51,777 bases of DNA from the NCBI RefSeq assembly GCF_012911975.1, contig NZ_SMDQ01000040.1, positions 1-51,777 of the forward strand, in the 5' to 3' direction. Positions 43,200 through 51,777 of this stretch are shown piece by piece. Every line of letters begins with the position of its first letter. The first letter of the stretch is position 1. The notes below the pieces were generated by a model, which was given only the letters and a program-made list of their open reading frames with translations, searched no databases and was not told the origin of the DNA. The stretch is from Nodosilinea sp. P-1105 (lineage in GTDB: Bacteria > Cyanobacteriota > Cyanobacteriia > Phormidesmidales > Phormidesmidaceae). A program made the position numbers and the translations under genes.

Positions 43200-44146
43200 C
43201 GGGGTACCGCCACACTATCTAGCACCCCCTGGATCACCCGATCCACCGTCAGGCCATCCAGCTGAGCTTCAGCCCCTAAAATCAGCCGGTGGCGCAGTAG
43301 GGGCGGGGCCACCGACTTGATGTGGTCGGGGGTGACATAGTCCTGCCCGGCCAACCAGGCCTGGGCTTTGCTAGCTTGCAGCCACTGCACCACCGACCGG
43401 GGAGAGGTGCCCAGTTCCAGGTCGGGGTGCTGACGGGTTTTTTGGCCTAGGGCCAGCAAGTAGTCGAGGACAGGATCCTGGACGGTGACCCCCTTAACCG
43501 CTTTGCGGGCTGCCAGCACATGGTCAGCCTTGATCAGGGGCTTAATTTGCTTCATATCCAGCCGCTTGGCCTCAAATCCGGCCTGGGCATTCAGTAGCAT
43601 TTGCTTCTCGGCGGCTGGGGCCGGATAGCCGACCACGAGCTTGAACAAAAATCGATCCAGTTGGGCTTCGGGTAGGGGGTAGGTGCCTTCAAACTCTAGG
43701 GGATTTTGGGTGGCCACCACCCAGAATAGGTCGGGCAAAGGGTGACTGGTGCCATCTAGGGTCACCTGCTGTTCTTCCATCGCTTCTAGCAAGGCCGCCT
43801 GGGTTTTGGGCGGGGTGCGGTTAATTTCGTCGGCCAGTAGCACTTGGGTAAAAACAGGCCCCTGTTTCAGGGTGAAGGTGCGGCTTGCCAGGTCAAACAC
43901 ATTGGTGCCGGAAATGTCGGAGGGCAAAATGTCGGGGGTAAGTTGGATGCGGGCAAAGTCAGCCTGCATCAGGCGAGATAGGGCGCGTACCAGCAGGGTT
44001 TTGCCAGTGCCTGGCACCCCCTCTAAGATCACATGGCCCTCGGCCAGCAGGGCCACCAGAAGCTGTTGCACCGGCACCTCTTGGCCAATGACAATGGTAC
44101 TGAGCTGTTTGCCGATGGTGGTGATGGCGGTGTGCAGATTACTCAT
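43196..44146 (-). CDS. MoxR-family AAA+ ATPase
   Basis: A 316-residue ATPase from the ATG at 44146. The longer frame to 44281 would only add a polar extension antisense-like in composition and overlap the upstream gene by over 130 bp. AAA_3 motifs are complete: Walker A GVPGTGKT, Walker B LLADEINR, sensor 1 in WVVATQNPLEFEGTYPLPEA, and arginine finger region AQLDRFLFKL. The C-terminal lid follows (GTSPRSVVQWLQASKAQAWL). MoxR proteins act as chaperone-like factors with VWA/DUF58 partners. The start overlaps the DUF4350 gene stop by four bases. Confidence 0.93.
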   Translation of the reverse strand: MSNLHTAITTIGKQLSTIVIGQEVPVQQLLVALLAEGHVILEGVPGTGKTLLVRALSRLMQADFARIQLTPDILPSDISGTNVFDLASRTFTLKQGPVFTQVLLADEINRTPPKTQAALLEAMEEQQVTLDGTSHPLPDLFWVVATQNPLEFEGTYPLPEAQLDRFLFKLVVGYPAPAAEKQMLLNAQAGFEAKRLDMKQIKPLIKADHVLAARKAVKGVTVQDPVLDYLLALGQKTRQHPDLELGTSPRSVVQWLQASKAQAWLAGQDYVTPDHIKSVAPPLLRHRLILGAEAQLDGLTVDRVIQGVLDSVAVPR

Positions 44147-45333
44147 GGCCGGAGATCCTTGGGTCGGTACAGGGATTGTAGTTGCTGGAGCCAGGTTTTG
44201 AGTTGGGCTTCGGTGCGAGGCCGAGCGGGATGGATGATGGGCTCTAGATCCTGGGGGTTCCCCCCGTTGTGCTGGGTCCAAGCCGTGACCAATTGCTCAT
44301 CGGCCACTGGGGTCTCCCCTAGGCCCAGCTGTTTTTGTAGGGATAACCGTTCGGCTTGGCTCAGGGTTTGCACCACAAAGTCGTGGCTGTTGGCCTTATG
44401 CAGTACCCCGGCCAGAGCCGTGATATAGGCCTGGCTGTTATTCACCGGGGGCTCTAAAACAGTTTGGCGGGGTCCTAGGCGGCGGTTCAGGGCGATCAGG
44501 GCCACCAGGGTAATAAAGAGGGCTTGCACCCCCAGCACTAGCCATGGGGTACGGGCCAGATAGTCTAGCCAGTTGTCGCTGCCCAGTTCCTGGGCGATCG
44601 CGGCTTCATCCCGATAGCCATGCAGGTATTCATCCACCCAGACAGTTCCTTGGGCAGCGGTGACCCAAGCGGTGAGTAGGGCAAGGTTACCGGCGGCATC
44701 CTGGTAGGCATTGGCGGCCAAGTGGGGGGTTGCCGACAGCAGCAGATTTTGGTCTTGATTCCACACCACAGCGCCATAGTCATCCCCCAAAAGAATCTGA
44801 CTGTGCTGTTCCTGATGGCGACGGCGGGTATGGATCTTGACGGTGCCCCAATCACTAGCGATCGCCTGGGCAAAAGGAGCCGACGTTACCGGCATCTGCA
44901 CCCCCAACACCGCTAAGCGGTGCCCCGCCTCTAGCCACTCCCCCATCCAGGGCAGCCACTGGGTCAACTCCCCCTGCCCCACAAACCCTGGCAACACCAC
45001 CACCAGCGTCACCACCCCATCACCCCCATCACCCCCATCACCCCCATCACCCCCATCACCCCCATCACCCTGATCTCCCCCATCTCCCCCATCTCCCTCC
45101 ACCCGGGCCAACAACTGCCCCACTGGCCGCTGCCACCGCTGCACCGCCACCCCCTGCTGCTGCAACCTGGCGTACCAGGCGCTATACCCCGCTGGTCCCC
45201 GATTCCAGGTGGAGCCACTCTCCAGTTGATTGGTTACCGCCCCACCCATCCACAGGAGAGTTAACAGCAAGACCAGAGCCCCCAGGCTCAGCCACAGCCA
45301 GCGGTTATTCCAGCGCAGGGGCGATCGGATCAC
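44143..45333 (-). CDS. DUF4350 domain-containing membrane protein with Gly-Asp-Gly repeat
   Basis: A 396-residue protein with an N-terminal membrane segment (WLWLSLGALVLLLTLLWMGG) and a YSAWYARLQQQGVAVQRWQR block, typical of DUF4350 proteins found beside MoxR and DUF58. A second hydrophobic segment lies near residue 265. Between about residues 80 and 108 the chain is a nearly pure Gly-Asp-Gly repeat encoded by a 9-bp microsatellite, which should be absent or variable in homologues. Function unknown; inferred role in the same membrane-associated complex as its operon partners. Confidence 0.83.
   Translation of the reverse strand: MIRSPLRWNNRWLWLSLGALVLLLTLLWMGGAVTNQLESGSTWNRGPAGYSAWYARLQQQGVAVQRWQRPVGQLLARVEGDGGDGGDQGDGGDGGDGGDGGDGGDGVVTLVVVLPGFVGQGELTQWLPWMGEWLEAGHRLAVLGVQMPVTSAPFAQAIASDWGTVKIHTRRRHQEQHSQILLGDDYGAVVWNQDQNLLLSATPHLAANAYQDAAGNLALLTAWVTAAQGTVWVDEYLHGYRDEAAIAQELGSDNWLDYLARTPWLVLGVQALFITLVALIALNRRLGPRQTVLEPPVNNSQAYITALAGVLHKANSHDFVVQTLSQAERLSLQKQLGLGETPVADEQLVTAWTQHNGGNPQDLEPIIHPARPRTEAQLKTWLQQLQSLYRPKDLRP
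45015..45068 (-). repeat. 9-bp coding microsatellite in the DUF4350 gene
   Basis: CCCCATCAC is repeated six times perfectly, then continues as degenerate CCCCATCTC-type units to about 45097. In the minus-strand gene this encodes Gly-Asp-Gly units. The frame is kept, so copy-number change would alter linker length without disrupting the protein. Confidence 0.95.
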
Positions 45334-45335
45334 AG

Positions 45336-45920
45336 TTAGGTAATCTCCTCATAGGCGCGACGGCAACGGTGGTAGGTTTCTGCGGTAGCCTGATCGGCCC
45401 CAAAGGTGAGCCGTTCGTGGGTGCGAATTAGCAGTTGGTAGGGCCGGGTCTGGGTCCGGGGATCTAGGCAGCGCAGATATTCCCCGTCGGTGCGGCTGAC
45501 TTGGTAGGGCACGGTTTTGGTGTCGTTGAGCCGCACCAGAGCCGCCATATATAGAGCCTGACAAGCCCCGGCAAAATTCCCCTGCTGGGCCAAGGTTTGG
45601 GCCTGCTGCCACCATTGCTGGGCCTGTTTCAGCACCGCTTCTGGACTGGGGCTGGCTGGACTCTGGGGGGCGCGATCGCGCCGTTGGCCCCGATAGGTTT
45701 CCACCGCTCGATAAATCAACCACAGACTAGTGGCGGCTAATGCTGTCACCGCTAGCCAAAATAGTCCCCGCCCCAGCGGCTCTAGCCAGGGCCAGTGGGG
45801 CAGCTCAGGGCCGTCTATATCCATCTGGGCAAATTGATACTCCACCCATTCCCCAGCCCGTTGCAGCCCCTGGCGCAGTTGCCAACCCAGAGAATTAGAA
45901 CGGTGAGACAGGTCAGCCAT
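45336..45920 (-). CDS. DUF4129 domain-containing protein
   Basis: A 194-residue protein from the ATG at 45920; an ATG nine codons upstream (45947) is also in frame. It has one membrane segment (GLFWLAVTALAATSLWLIYR) and then a cytoplasmic helical domain. The C-terminal block (ACQALYMAALVRLNDTKTVP, SRTDGEYLRCLD, LIRTHERLTFG) is the DUF4129 signature. The domain is common at the start of MoxR/DUF58 operons and in transglutaminase-like proteins. The DUF4350 gene begins two bases after its stop. Confidence 0.85.
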   Translation of the reverse strand: MADLSHRSNSLGWQLRQGLQRAGEWVEYQFAQMDIDGPELPHWPWLEPLGRGLFWLAVTALAATSLWLIYRAVETYRGQRRDRAPQSPASPSPEAVLKQAQQWWQQAQTLAQQGNFAGACQALYMAALVRLNDTKTVPYQVSRTDGEYLRCLDPRTQTRPYQLLIRTHERLTFGADQATAETYHRCRRAYEEIT

Positions 45921-46079
45921 GGCGATTGTCCGTCGTATCTGCCCCATTATGGCGGCTGATGGCGGCGTTGGGAACGTATAGATAGCGGCTTCAATGGTTT
46001 CAATTTAAGTAACCCCACCCTTGTTCTGCCACTAACCCCCTAAAGTGTAATCTAAAGCACTTTAAGGAGAACGAACCCT

Positions 46080-46520
46080 ATGCCCCGTCATTCAATTGCT
46101 TTGCTGTCTATGGGCCTGCTGGTGGTCGGTACCGCCTGTGGCACTGGCCCCGACCTGACAGAAGATGTAAACGAAACCCATGATTTGGCCGATCGCTCTG
46201 CCTACAGCGAGGTTGAACTGCCCGCTGAAGCGGAGGTGGTGGGGGTAGACCCGAACCAAATGGCCCTGGATTTGTTTGGTATGCAGGAACCGGTGGAAGG
46301 TAACTTTTCAGAAACCGTGGTAATGGTTGTGGAGTCGGATGATGAAGCGATCGTGGAACTCACCCAAACCGGCTTGCCCGATGACTCGGTGGAAGGGCAG
46401 CTGTATCGCCTTGACTTTGTGCCCGTCGGTAACGAGTGGCAGTTGGATTGGGCAGGGGAGCAATGGCGCTGCCGTGAGGATCGTGGTCCTCAGGAATGGA
46501 CCACTGAACGCTGCCTCTAG
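46080..46520 (+). CDS. Small putative lipoprotein, unknown function
   Basis: A 146-residue protein with a signal peptide (SIALLSMGLLVVGTAC) whose lipobox is VGTAC. The mature chain is acidic and strand-rich, with two Cys near the C-terminus (WRCREDRG and ERCL) that could form a disulfide. TAAGGAGA precedes the ATG by nine bases. I recognise a type seen in cyanobacteria but no named family. Its last four bases overlap the stop end of the convergent diguanylate cyclase gene. Confidence 0.75.
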   Translation: MPRHSIALLSMGLLVVGTACGTGPDLTEDVNETHDLADRSAYSEVELPAEAEVVGVDPNQMALDLFGMQEPVEGNFSETVVMVVESDDEAIVELTQTGLPDDSVEGQLYRLDFVPVGNEWQLDWAGEQWRCREDRGPQEWTTERCL

Positions 46521-49500
46521 GACACTGGCGGACGGGGCCCCTCCCCTGGGGCCGAAACAGGGTGAATGCAGTAGCGATCGCGGCCTTGGTGCTTAGCCTG
46601 ATAGAGGGCGGCATCGGCGGCATCAACTAACACCTGGGGGGCGCGATCGCGGCTGGGAATGGTGCTGGCAATACCCAAACTCAGGGTGATGCGTTGACCA
46701 ATCGGGGAGGCCCCGTGGAACAAATTCAGGTCAGCGATGGCCTGCTGAATCGCCTGGGCGATCGCCTCGGCCCCCGCCTGGTCGGTACCGGGCAGCACCA
46801 CTGCAAATTCTTCGCCCCCATAGCGAGCCACCAGGTCGGCGGGGCGTTTGGCCTCCTGAGCAATGGCCTGGGCCACCTTTTGCAGGCAAACATCCCCGGC
46901 GGGGTGGCCATAGGTGTCGTTGTAGGGTTTGAAGTGGTCGATGTCGCACATGATCAAACTCAGGGGAGCCTGCTCCCGCAGCAGCCGACTCCACTCTTGG
47001 TTCAGGTGAATATCAAAGCTACGGCGGTTGGCTACCTCTGTGAGACCATCGTGGGTGGCCAGATGTTCCAATTGCCGGTTGACGGCTTGCAGGCGCTGGT
47101 ACAGCTGGGATTGCTGAATCGCGATCGCCAGTTGTGTCGCCAACCGACTCAGCACATCTAGCTCGGCCGCTTCCCACAGGCGAGGAGCCTGGTGGTGATA
47201 GGCCAGCAGCATGCCCCACAGGCGATTACTTTGCACAATCGGTACAATCACCTTGGCCCGGGCCTGGGTGAGTCGATCCAGCGGGCAAGGCCAGGCGGCT
47301 TCCGTTTGCAGATCCGTAAAACTGCGCACCTGTCCCTCTTGGTAAAACGCCACTTGGGTCTGATCTAGTGGGGTGTGCACCCTATGCCCGAGCAATGTGG
47401 GCAGGGTAGGTGTTCTGGCTTCAGCAATAACCGTGCCATGGCCATTGGGCTCAAACTGATAAATCAGCACGCGATCGGTATGCAAGAACTGCCGGACCTC
47501 CTGGGTGGTCGTTTTGAGAGTTGCCTCTAAATCTAAGGTTTGGCGAATCCGCTGGGCAATATCACTGAGCAGCCGTTCCTGGGCCGCTTGCCGTCGTAGG
47601 GCGGCCACCTCCGATCGCCGCAGTTCTGTGACGTCGGTAAACGACACCACCGTGGCATAGGGCTGAGTTGCTTGCTCCCGAAACAACGGCTGGGTATTAA
47701 TCGAGAGCCAGGTGGTGCCCTCCGGAGTCTCTAGGCCCAAGACCTGTTGGCTAGTCGGCTGTCCCAAGCGCAACGTAATGGCCAGAGGAGTCTGCTGAAA
47801 AGGACAGCGGGAACCGTCTTCTTGCACTAACCGCAGGTTTAAGTCCAGCACAGACCGGCCCAGCATCTGGTCGTCTGGGACGCCAAGGATATGGGCGGCA
47901 CTAGCATTACAAGCAGAAATGGTACCGTCTGCCTGCACCATCACCACCCCCTCTGACAGGGCCGCTACCACCGAGCGATAGCGTTCTTCACTTTCTTGCA
48001 AAGCTTCCAGAAGGGTGGTTTTGGCCTCAAACTCCGTGGTTAGATGCAAGCTGGCCGCCAATAACCCGGCCAAAAGCTGCAAGGTTTGCTGGTCAGATTC
48101 GCTAAAGGCCGCTGGCTGAGTGGAAAACACCTTTAGCACCCCAACCGACTCTGTTTTATAGGTCAGGGGCACCAGCATCACGGTGTTCACCCCTAAACAA
48201 CAGGCCAGGGATTGATCGGGGCAATGGTGACAATCCACCTCCTGGCAACACATTATCTGCTGGGTGGTGAGGCATTGCTCAGCTAAACTCTGCTGTAACG
48301 GAAACTGACCGCCCACGTAGGGTTGGGCCAGGCCACTGGCCGCCAGGCAGACGAGCTGATCCCCCTGGAGCAATTCCACCACCGCCCCGTCCGCTCCAGT
48401 TAGTTGCTGGGCTTGTTCAGTCACCACATCCATCACCCGATGGCCCCCTGGGCCGGTCATTCGACCATCGCGATTGGAATTAGCCACTGCCACCGCCTGC
48501 TGAGTTGCAATCACCCCTGACAGGCGCTTTAACTCTTGTTTGAGGGCGATATCGGCCCGCTTTCGTTCCTCTTCTAGTTTGATGCGGTCAGTGACATCTT
48601 TCATGAAGCAAAAGTGACCATTGGGACGCTGCTGATCGTCGTAGGTGGTCACCATCACCAATTGCTTATGAATAATTGAGCCATCTTTGCAAACCCCTCG
48701 GGTTTCTGCACTGACTTTGCCCTGGCTCAACATCTGTTGATAGGCCTGAGTCATAGCCGATAGATCATCAGGATGGACGGTGACCGACCAGGGCTGACCC
48801 ACCAGCTCTTTAGGGGTGTAGCCCAGCATTTGGGCATAGGCCTGATTAACGGTCAGGTAACGCCCAGCCAGATCCAGACGGGAAATTCCTTCCACCGCAT
48901 GGGTGAGGGCGGTACTCATTGCTCGCAGGTCTTGCTCTGCCTGCACCTGTTCGGTAATATCCTGGGTAATGCCAAACAGACGCACCACCTGGCCGGCGGC
49001 ATCCCGCTCCACCTGGCCGCGATCTTCGATATAGCCGATCGAGCCATCGTCACGGGTACACCTTAACCGCACGGTGTAGGGTTCCCCCTGACTCAGACTG
49101 CGTTCCACCACCTGGCGCAACTGCGCTCCATCTTCGGGGTGGTACTGTTGCAGCAACTGTTCAAAGCTGGGTTCTCCCAGCTGGGGATCGCGGCCTAAGA
49201 TCCGAAATTTTTCCGCCGACCAGGAGATTTTGTCCGTTCGCATATCGTGTTCCCAACTGCCAATACGGCCTATTTTCTGAGCCTCTAGCAGCATGGCCTG
49301 GCTTTTTTGCAGCTCTAGTTCAGCCCGTTTGCGATCGTCAATGTCTTGAATTTGAGCCACAAAGTAGAGGGGGTGCTGGTTCGCGTCCCGCACCAGGGAC
49401 ACACTCAGCAAAACCCAAATCCAGTGGCCCTGTTGGTGGCGATAGCGCTTTTCGATGTGGTAGTGCTGAATGGTACCATCCAGGACCTGCTGGAGTAGAT

Positions 49501-50677
49501 CCAGGTCAACCTGGAGGTCGTCGGGGTGGGTAATGGCCTGAAAATCAGTCTTTAGCAAAGCTACTGCGGTATGGCCCGTAATCTGGCAGAGGGCCGGGTT
49601 AACCTGCAACCAGCGCCCTTTGGGGCTAACTAGGGCCATGCCAATGCCCGCATAGTCGAAGGCGTTGCGAAAGCGCTGATTGCTGAGATGCAGGTCACGG
49701 TTGCTGGCTTCCAGCTCTTGGTTGCGTTGGGCCAGTTGGGCGGTGCGTTCAGCCACAGTGGCTTCTAGGGATTCGTTGAGTCGTTGCAGGGCCAGTTCTG
49801 CCTGCTTGCGATCGCTGATATTGTGCAATGTCGACCGGCTTTTGAGATAGTTGCCTTCGATGTCGTACTCGGCCCTGGCGTTTATCAACACGTAAAGCTG
49901 AGAGCCATCGGCCCGCACCAGTTCAAATTCCAGGTCGTGGACATAGCCCTGCTGCTTAAACCGGGGAAAGTTAACCGCAAAAATGGTCTGGCTTTCTGGG
50001 GTAAGTAAATCGGGGAACCGCATTTGGCCGATCACCTGGTCCCGGGTATAGCCTAGCCATTCCAGTTCGGTGTCATTAATGTCTACGAACTGGCCCTGGG
50101 CATCAAGGGAGTGATAGCCACAGGGGGCATGGTGATATAGATCGTCGATGCTGACTCGTTGGGCTTCGGTGGTGGCAATCAACTTTCGGGCCGACAGCCG
50201 CAATTCCATTTCATCCATGACGATGGCGGCCAGGTCTTTTAGGGTTTGGCACTCTTCAGGCGTGGTGGAGCGGGGGTGGCGATCGATCACACAGAGGGTG
50301 CCCAGGTTGTAACCATCCTGGGTGTTGAGCGGGGCGGCGGCATAGAAGCGCAGGCCAAATTCGCCCCGCACCAGGGAGTTGGTCAGGCTGCGGGGATCGT
50401 CCAGGGCATTGGTAATGGTGTAGACCTCATCGTGCAAAATCGCCGAGGCACAGAGCCCTGGCTCGCGGTCAATCTGCGGGATATCCAGGCCGTAGCGCGA
50501 TTTAAACCAGATCCGATCGCGGTCAACAATGGTGACCAGGGCAATGGGTACTTGAAATAAGCGAGCGGCGATCGCCGTTACCCGATCAAAAGCCCCATCT
50601 GGCGGGGTGTCTAAAATTTGGTAACGCTGAATAGCCGCCAGCCGTTTGGCCTCAAAGGTCGAACCAGCCGCATCCAT
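46517..50677 (-). CDS. Multi-sensor diguanylate cyclase (GAF-PASx4-GAF-PAS-GAF-GGDEF)
   Basis: A 1386-residue protein with no membrane segment seen. The order is an N-terminal GAF (about 20-160), four PAS domains (about 180-700, several with the PAC-type RDANQHPLYFVAQIQDI-like ending), a GAF (about 720-890), a PAS (about 900-1020), a phytochrome/CBCR-like GAF (about 1045-1195) and GGDEF (about 1215-1375). The active site is GGEEF (1287-1291), and the inhibitory I-site RxxD is R1278-D1281, so synthesis of c-di-GMP with product inhibition is expected. In the last GAF a Cys (about 1131) sits where cyanobacteriochromes bind bilin, but the following His is Pro, so bilin binding is uncertain. AGGAG precedes the ATG. 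It is probably co-transcribed with the upstream EAL gene (40-bp gap). Confidence 0.9.
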   Translation of the reverse strand: MDAAGSTFEAKRLAAIQRYQILDTPPDGAFDRVTAIAARLFQVPIALVTIVDRDRIWFKSRYGLDIPQIDREPGLCASAILHDEVYTITNALDDPRSLTNSLVRGEFGLRFYAAAPLNTQDGYNLGTLCVIDRHPRSTTPEECQTLKDLAAIVMDEMELRLSARKLIATTEAQRVSIDDLYHHAPCGYHSLDAQGQFVDINDTELEWLGYTRDQVIGQMRFPDLLTPESQTIFAVNFPRFKQQGYVHDLEFELVRADGSQLYVLINARAEYDIEGNYLKSRSTLHNISDRKQAELALQRLNESLEATVAERTAQLAQRNQELEASNRDLHLSNQRFRNAFDYAGIGMALVSPKGRWLQVNPALCQITGHTAVALLKTDFQAITHPDDLQVDLDLLQQVLDGTIQHYHIEKRYRHQQGHWIWVLLSVSLVRDANQHPLYFVAQIQDIDDRKRAELELQKSQAMLLEAQKIGRIGSWEHDMRTDKISWSAEKFRILGRDPQLGEPSFEQLLQQYHPEDGAQLRQVVERSLSQGEPYTVRLRCTRDDGSIGYIEDRGQVERDAAGQVVRLFGITQDITEQVQAEQDLRAMSTALTHAVEGISRLDLAGRYLTVNQAYAQMLGYTPKELVGQPWSVTVHPDDLSAMTQAYQQMLSQGKVSAETRGVCKDGSIIHKQLVMVTTYDDQQRPNGHFCFMKDVTDRIKLEEERKRADIALKQELKRLSGVIATQQAVAVANSNRDGRMTGPGGHRVMDVVTEQAQQLTGADGAVVELLQGDQLVCLAASGLAQPYVGGQFPLQQSLAEQCLTTQQIMCCQEVDCHHCPDQSLACCLGVNTVMLVPLTYKTESVGVLKVFSTQPAAFSESDQQTLQLLAGLLAASLHLTTEFEAKTTLLEALQESEERYRSVVAALSEGVVMVQADGTISACNASAAHILGVPDDQMLGRSVLDLNLRLVQEDGSRCPFQQTPLAITLRLGQPTSQQVLGLETPEGTTWLSINTQPLFREQATQPYATVVSFTDVTELRRSEVAALRRQAAQERLLSDIAQRIRQTLDLEATLKTTTQEVRQFLHTDRVLIYQFEPNGHGTVIAEARTPTLPTLLGHRVHTPLDQTQVAFYQEGQVRSFTDLQTEAAWPCPLDRLTQARAKVIVPIVQSNRLWGMLLAYHHQAPRLWEAAELDVLSRLATQLAIAIQQSQLYQRLQAVNRQLEHLATHDGLTEVANRRSFDIHLNQEWSRLLREQAPLSLIMCDIDHFKPYNDTYGHPAGDVCLQKVAQAIAQEAKRPADLVARYGGEEFAVVLPGTDQAGAEAIAQAIQQAIADLNLFHGASPIGQRITLSLGIASTIPSRDRAPQVLVDAADAALYQAKHQGRDRYCIHPVSAPGEGPRPPVS

Positions 50678-50717
50678 AGGACTCCTGCTTCACTATTTCT
50701 TTATAATGCCCCAGTTC

Positions 50718-51777
50718 TCAGTTAGGGCTATCAGTCGATGATGGGAGACGGGTTAAATGCTGATACTGGGTTGAAAGCCACTGGTCTAGGGCCGCTGGGG
50801 CCATTGGACGGCCAATATGATAGCCCTGGGCCAGATCGCAGCCCACCTGGCGCAAATAGTCTAAGGTTGCCTCATCTTCGACCCCTTCAGCGGTGCAGCG
50901 CAGCCCCAAACTATGGCCCAAATCGACAATAAACTTCACTACGGTGCACGACTCTTGGGATTGCATCGTCGTCATCACAAAGGATTTGTCAACTTTGATT
51001 TCGGAAAAGGGCAGGCGCACCAACTGCAACATCGACGAAAACCCAGTGCCAAAGTCATCGATCGACAGGTGAAAGCCCATGACCCGCAGTCGAGTCAGCA
51101 GGTCTAAGGAGGCCACGGGGTCATCCATGGCGCTGGTTTCAGTTAATTCAAAGATCAACTGGTCGGGGGTAATGTGCATAGCTTGGCACTGCTGCCGCAC
51201 CCGCTCAAACAAGCGGTCATTACTGAGGGTTCTGGCGGAAATATTCAACGATAACTTTAAGTCGGTACAGCCCTGGGTTAACGCGGGAGTCTGGGGTTTG
51301 CGGCAGAGGTTGGCAAACCAGTCTAGGGATTGTTCCATCACCTGTTCGGTGAGGGCGTCTATCAGGCCACAGGCTTCTGCCAGGGGAATAAATTGCATAG
51401 GCGATAAGACACCGCGATCGCCATGCTGCCACCGTACTAGGGCCTCAAAACCCGCTAGGGCTTGGGTGTCGCACAGCACCTTGGGCTGATAAACCATGAA
51501 AAAATCACGCTGCTTTAAAGCCTGCTTGAGGTCAGCTTCGGTCAACTCAGGCCAAGGGGGTTGGTGCGGCCGTGGTGCAGCCCTGGCGGTGGTCGCCACG
51601 GTCAAAGCGCTTGCTTCCCCATTCAAAAGTGCCCGTAACGTGGCTGGAGAAAAGGGCTTGGGCAGCACCCCGGAAATGTTTAACCCATGTTCGGCAGCGG
51701 GGTAGTGCATTTTAGTGCAGGCCAGAGGAAAAGACCGGATGACCTTGCTTGGCCAGCTTCTCTCTGATGCAGCGATT
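50718..51777 (-). CDS. EAL phosphodiesterase with N-terminal receiver remnant (cut by window edge)
   Basis: The open frame continues past the ATG at 51710 to the window edge, and the upstream residues plus HGLNISGVLPKPFSP look like the end of a response-regulator receiver domain, so the gene is partial. The EAL domain (about 60-310 from that ATG) has all catalytic residues: EALVR, NISAR, ELTETS, the DDFGTG pair, KVDKSF, EGVEDE and QGYHIGRP. It should hydrolyse c-di-GMP. It lies 40 bp upstream of the diguanylate cyclase gene on the same strand, giving a likely operon with opposing activities. The phosphorylation Asp of the receiver would lie outside the window. Confidence 0.9.
   Translation of the reverse strand, partial: IAASERSWPSKVIRSFPLACTKMHYPAAEHGLNISGVLPKPFSPATLRALLNGEASALTVATTARAAPRPHQPPWPELTEADLKQALKQRDFFMVYQPKVLCDTQALAGFEALVRWQHGDRGVLSPMQFIPLAEACGLIDALTEQVMEQSLDWFANLCRKPQTPALTQGCTDLKLSLNISARTLSNDRLFERVRQQCQAMHITPDQLIFELTETSAMDDPVASLDLLTRLRVMGFHLSIDDFGTGFSSMLQLVRLPFSEIKVDKSFVMTTMQSQESCTVVKFIVDLGHSLGLRCTAEGVEDEATLDYLRQVGCDLAQGYHIGRPMAPAALDQWLSTQYQHLTRLPSSTDSPN

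Overview
The window comes from a cyanobacterial chromosome. The octamer GCGATCGC (HIP1) recurs throughout, and the gene content fits: a light-dependent protochlorophyllide reductase, an Anacystis-type class I photolyase, an iron superoxide dismutase, GAF-rich signalling proteins and several cyanobacterial small-protein families. Most of the window is GC-rich. One block (about 35.1-41.9 kb) is clearly AT-richer and reads as acquired DNA. Assignments rest on reading the sequence and recalled family motifs; no database search was run.

Layout. 1-405: start of an IS1-like transposase cut by the window edge, then heptamer tandem repeats. 0.4-5 kb: minus-strand peptide ABC transporter operon (binding lipoprotein, two permeases, one ATPase; no second ATPase seen). 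5.4 kb: a small glycine-rich membrane protein made of two 55-residue repeats. 5.9-15.1 kb: minus-strand cellulose synthase operon read in the order outer-membrane barrel, TPR protein, BcsB, BcsA. 15.2-16.7 kb: a lipoprotein and a membrane/coiled-coil protein. 17-30.8 kb: housekeeping genes (acyltransferase, photolyase, rpe, membrane GTPase, SRPBCC protein, HugZ-like protein, secreted FAD oxidoreductase, sodB, methyltransferase, por).

30.9-41.9 kb is the accessory region. It opens with a very large protein carrying three TIR domains, one membrane segment and fourteen WD40 blades. Two AT-rich minus-strand operons follow. One is a coupled RecF/OLD-like AAA ATPase plus a small PD-(D/E)XK-like protein. 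The other encodes a winged-helix-like protein, a P-loop ATPase and a DUF1802-like/PD-(D/E)XK nuclease. I could not match either set to a named defence system, and they are the best candidates for something undescribed. The right border holds a palindromic repeat and a folded segment resembling the 3' end of a TnpB-type transposon.

41.9-45.9 kb: a DUF4129-DUF4350-MoxR-DUF58 operon with start/stop overlaps. 46-51.8 kb: a small lipoprotein, a 1386-residue multi-PAS/GAF diguanylate cyclase, and upstream of it an EAL phosphodiesterase that runs off the window. The cyclase and phosphodiesterase set c-di-GMP, and the BcsA in this window carries a PilZ c-di-GMP receptor domain, so the two ends of the window could be functionally linked.

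Recurrent theme: many intergenic gaps carry short tandem repeats whose unit is 7 or 14 bp.
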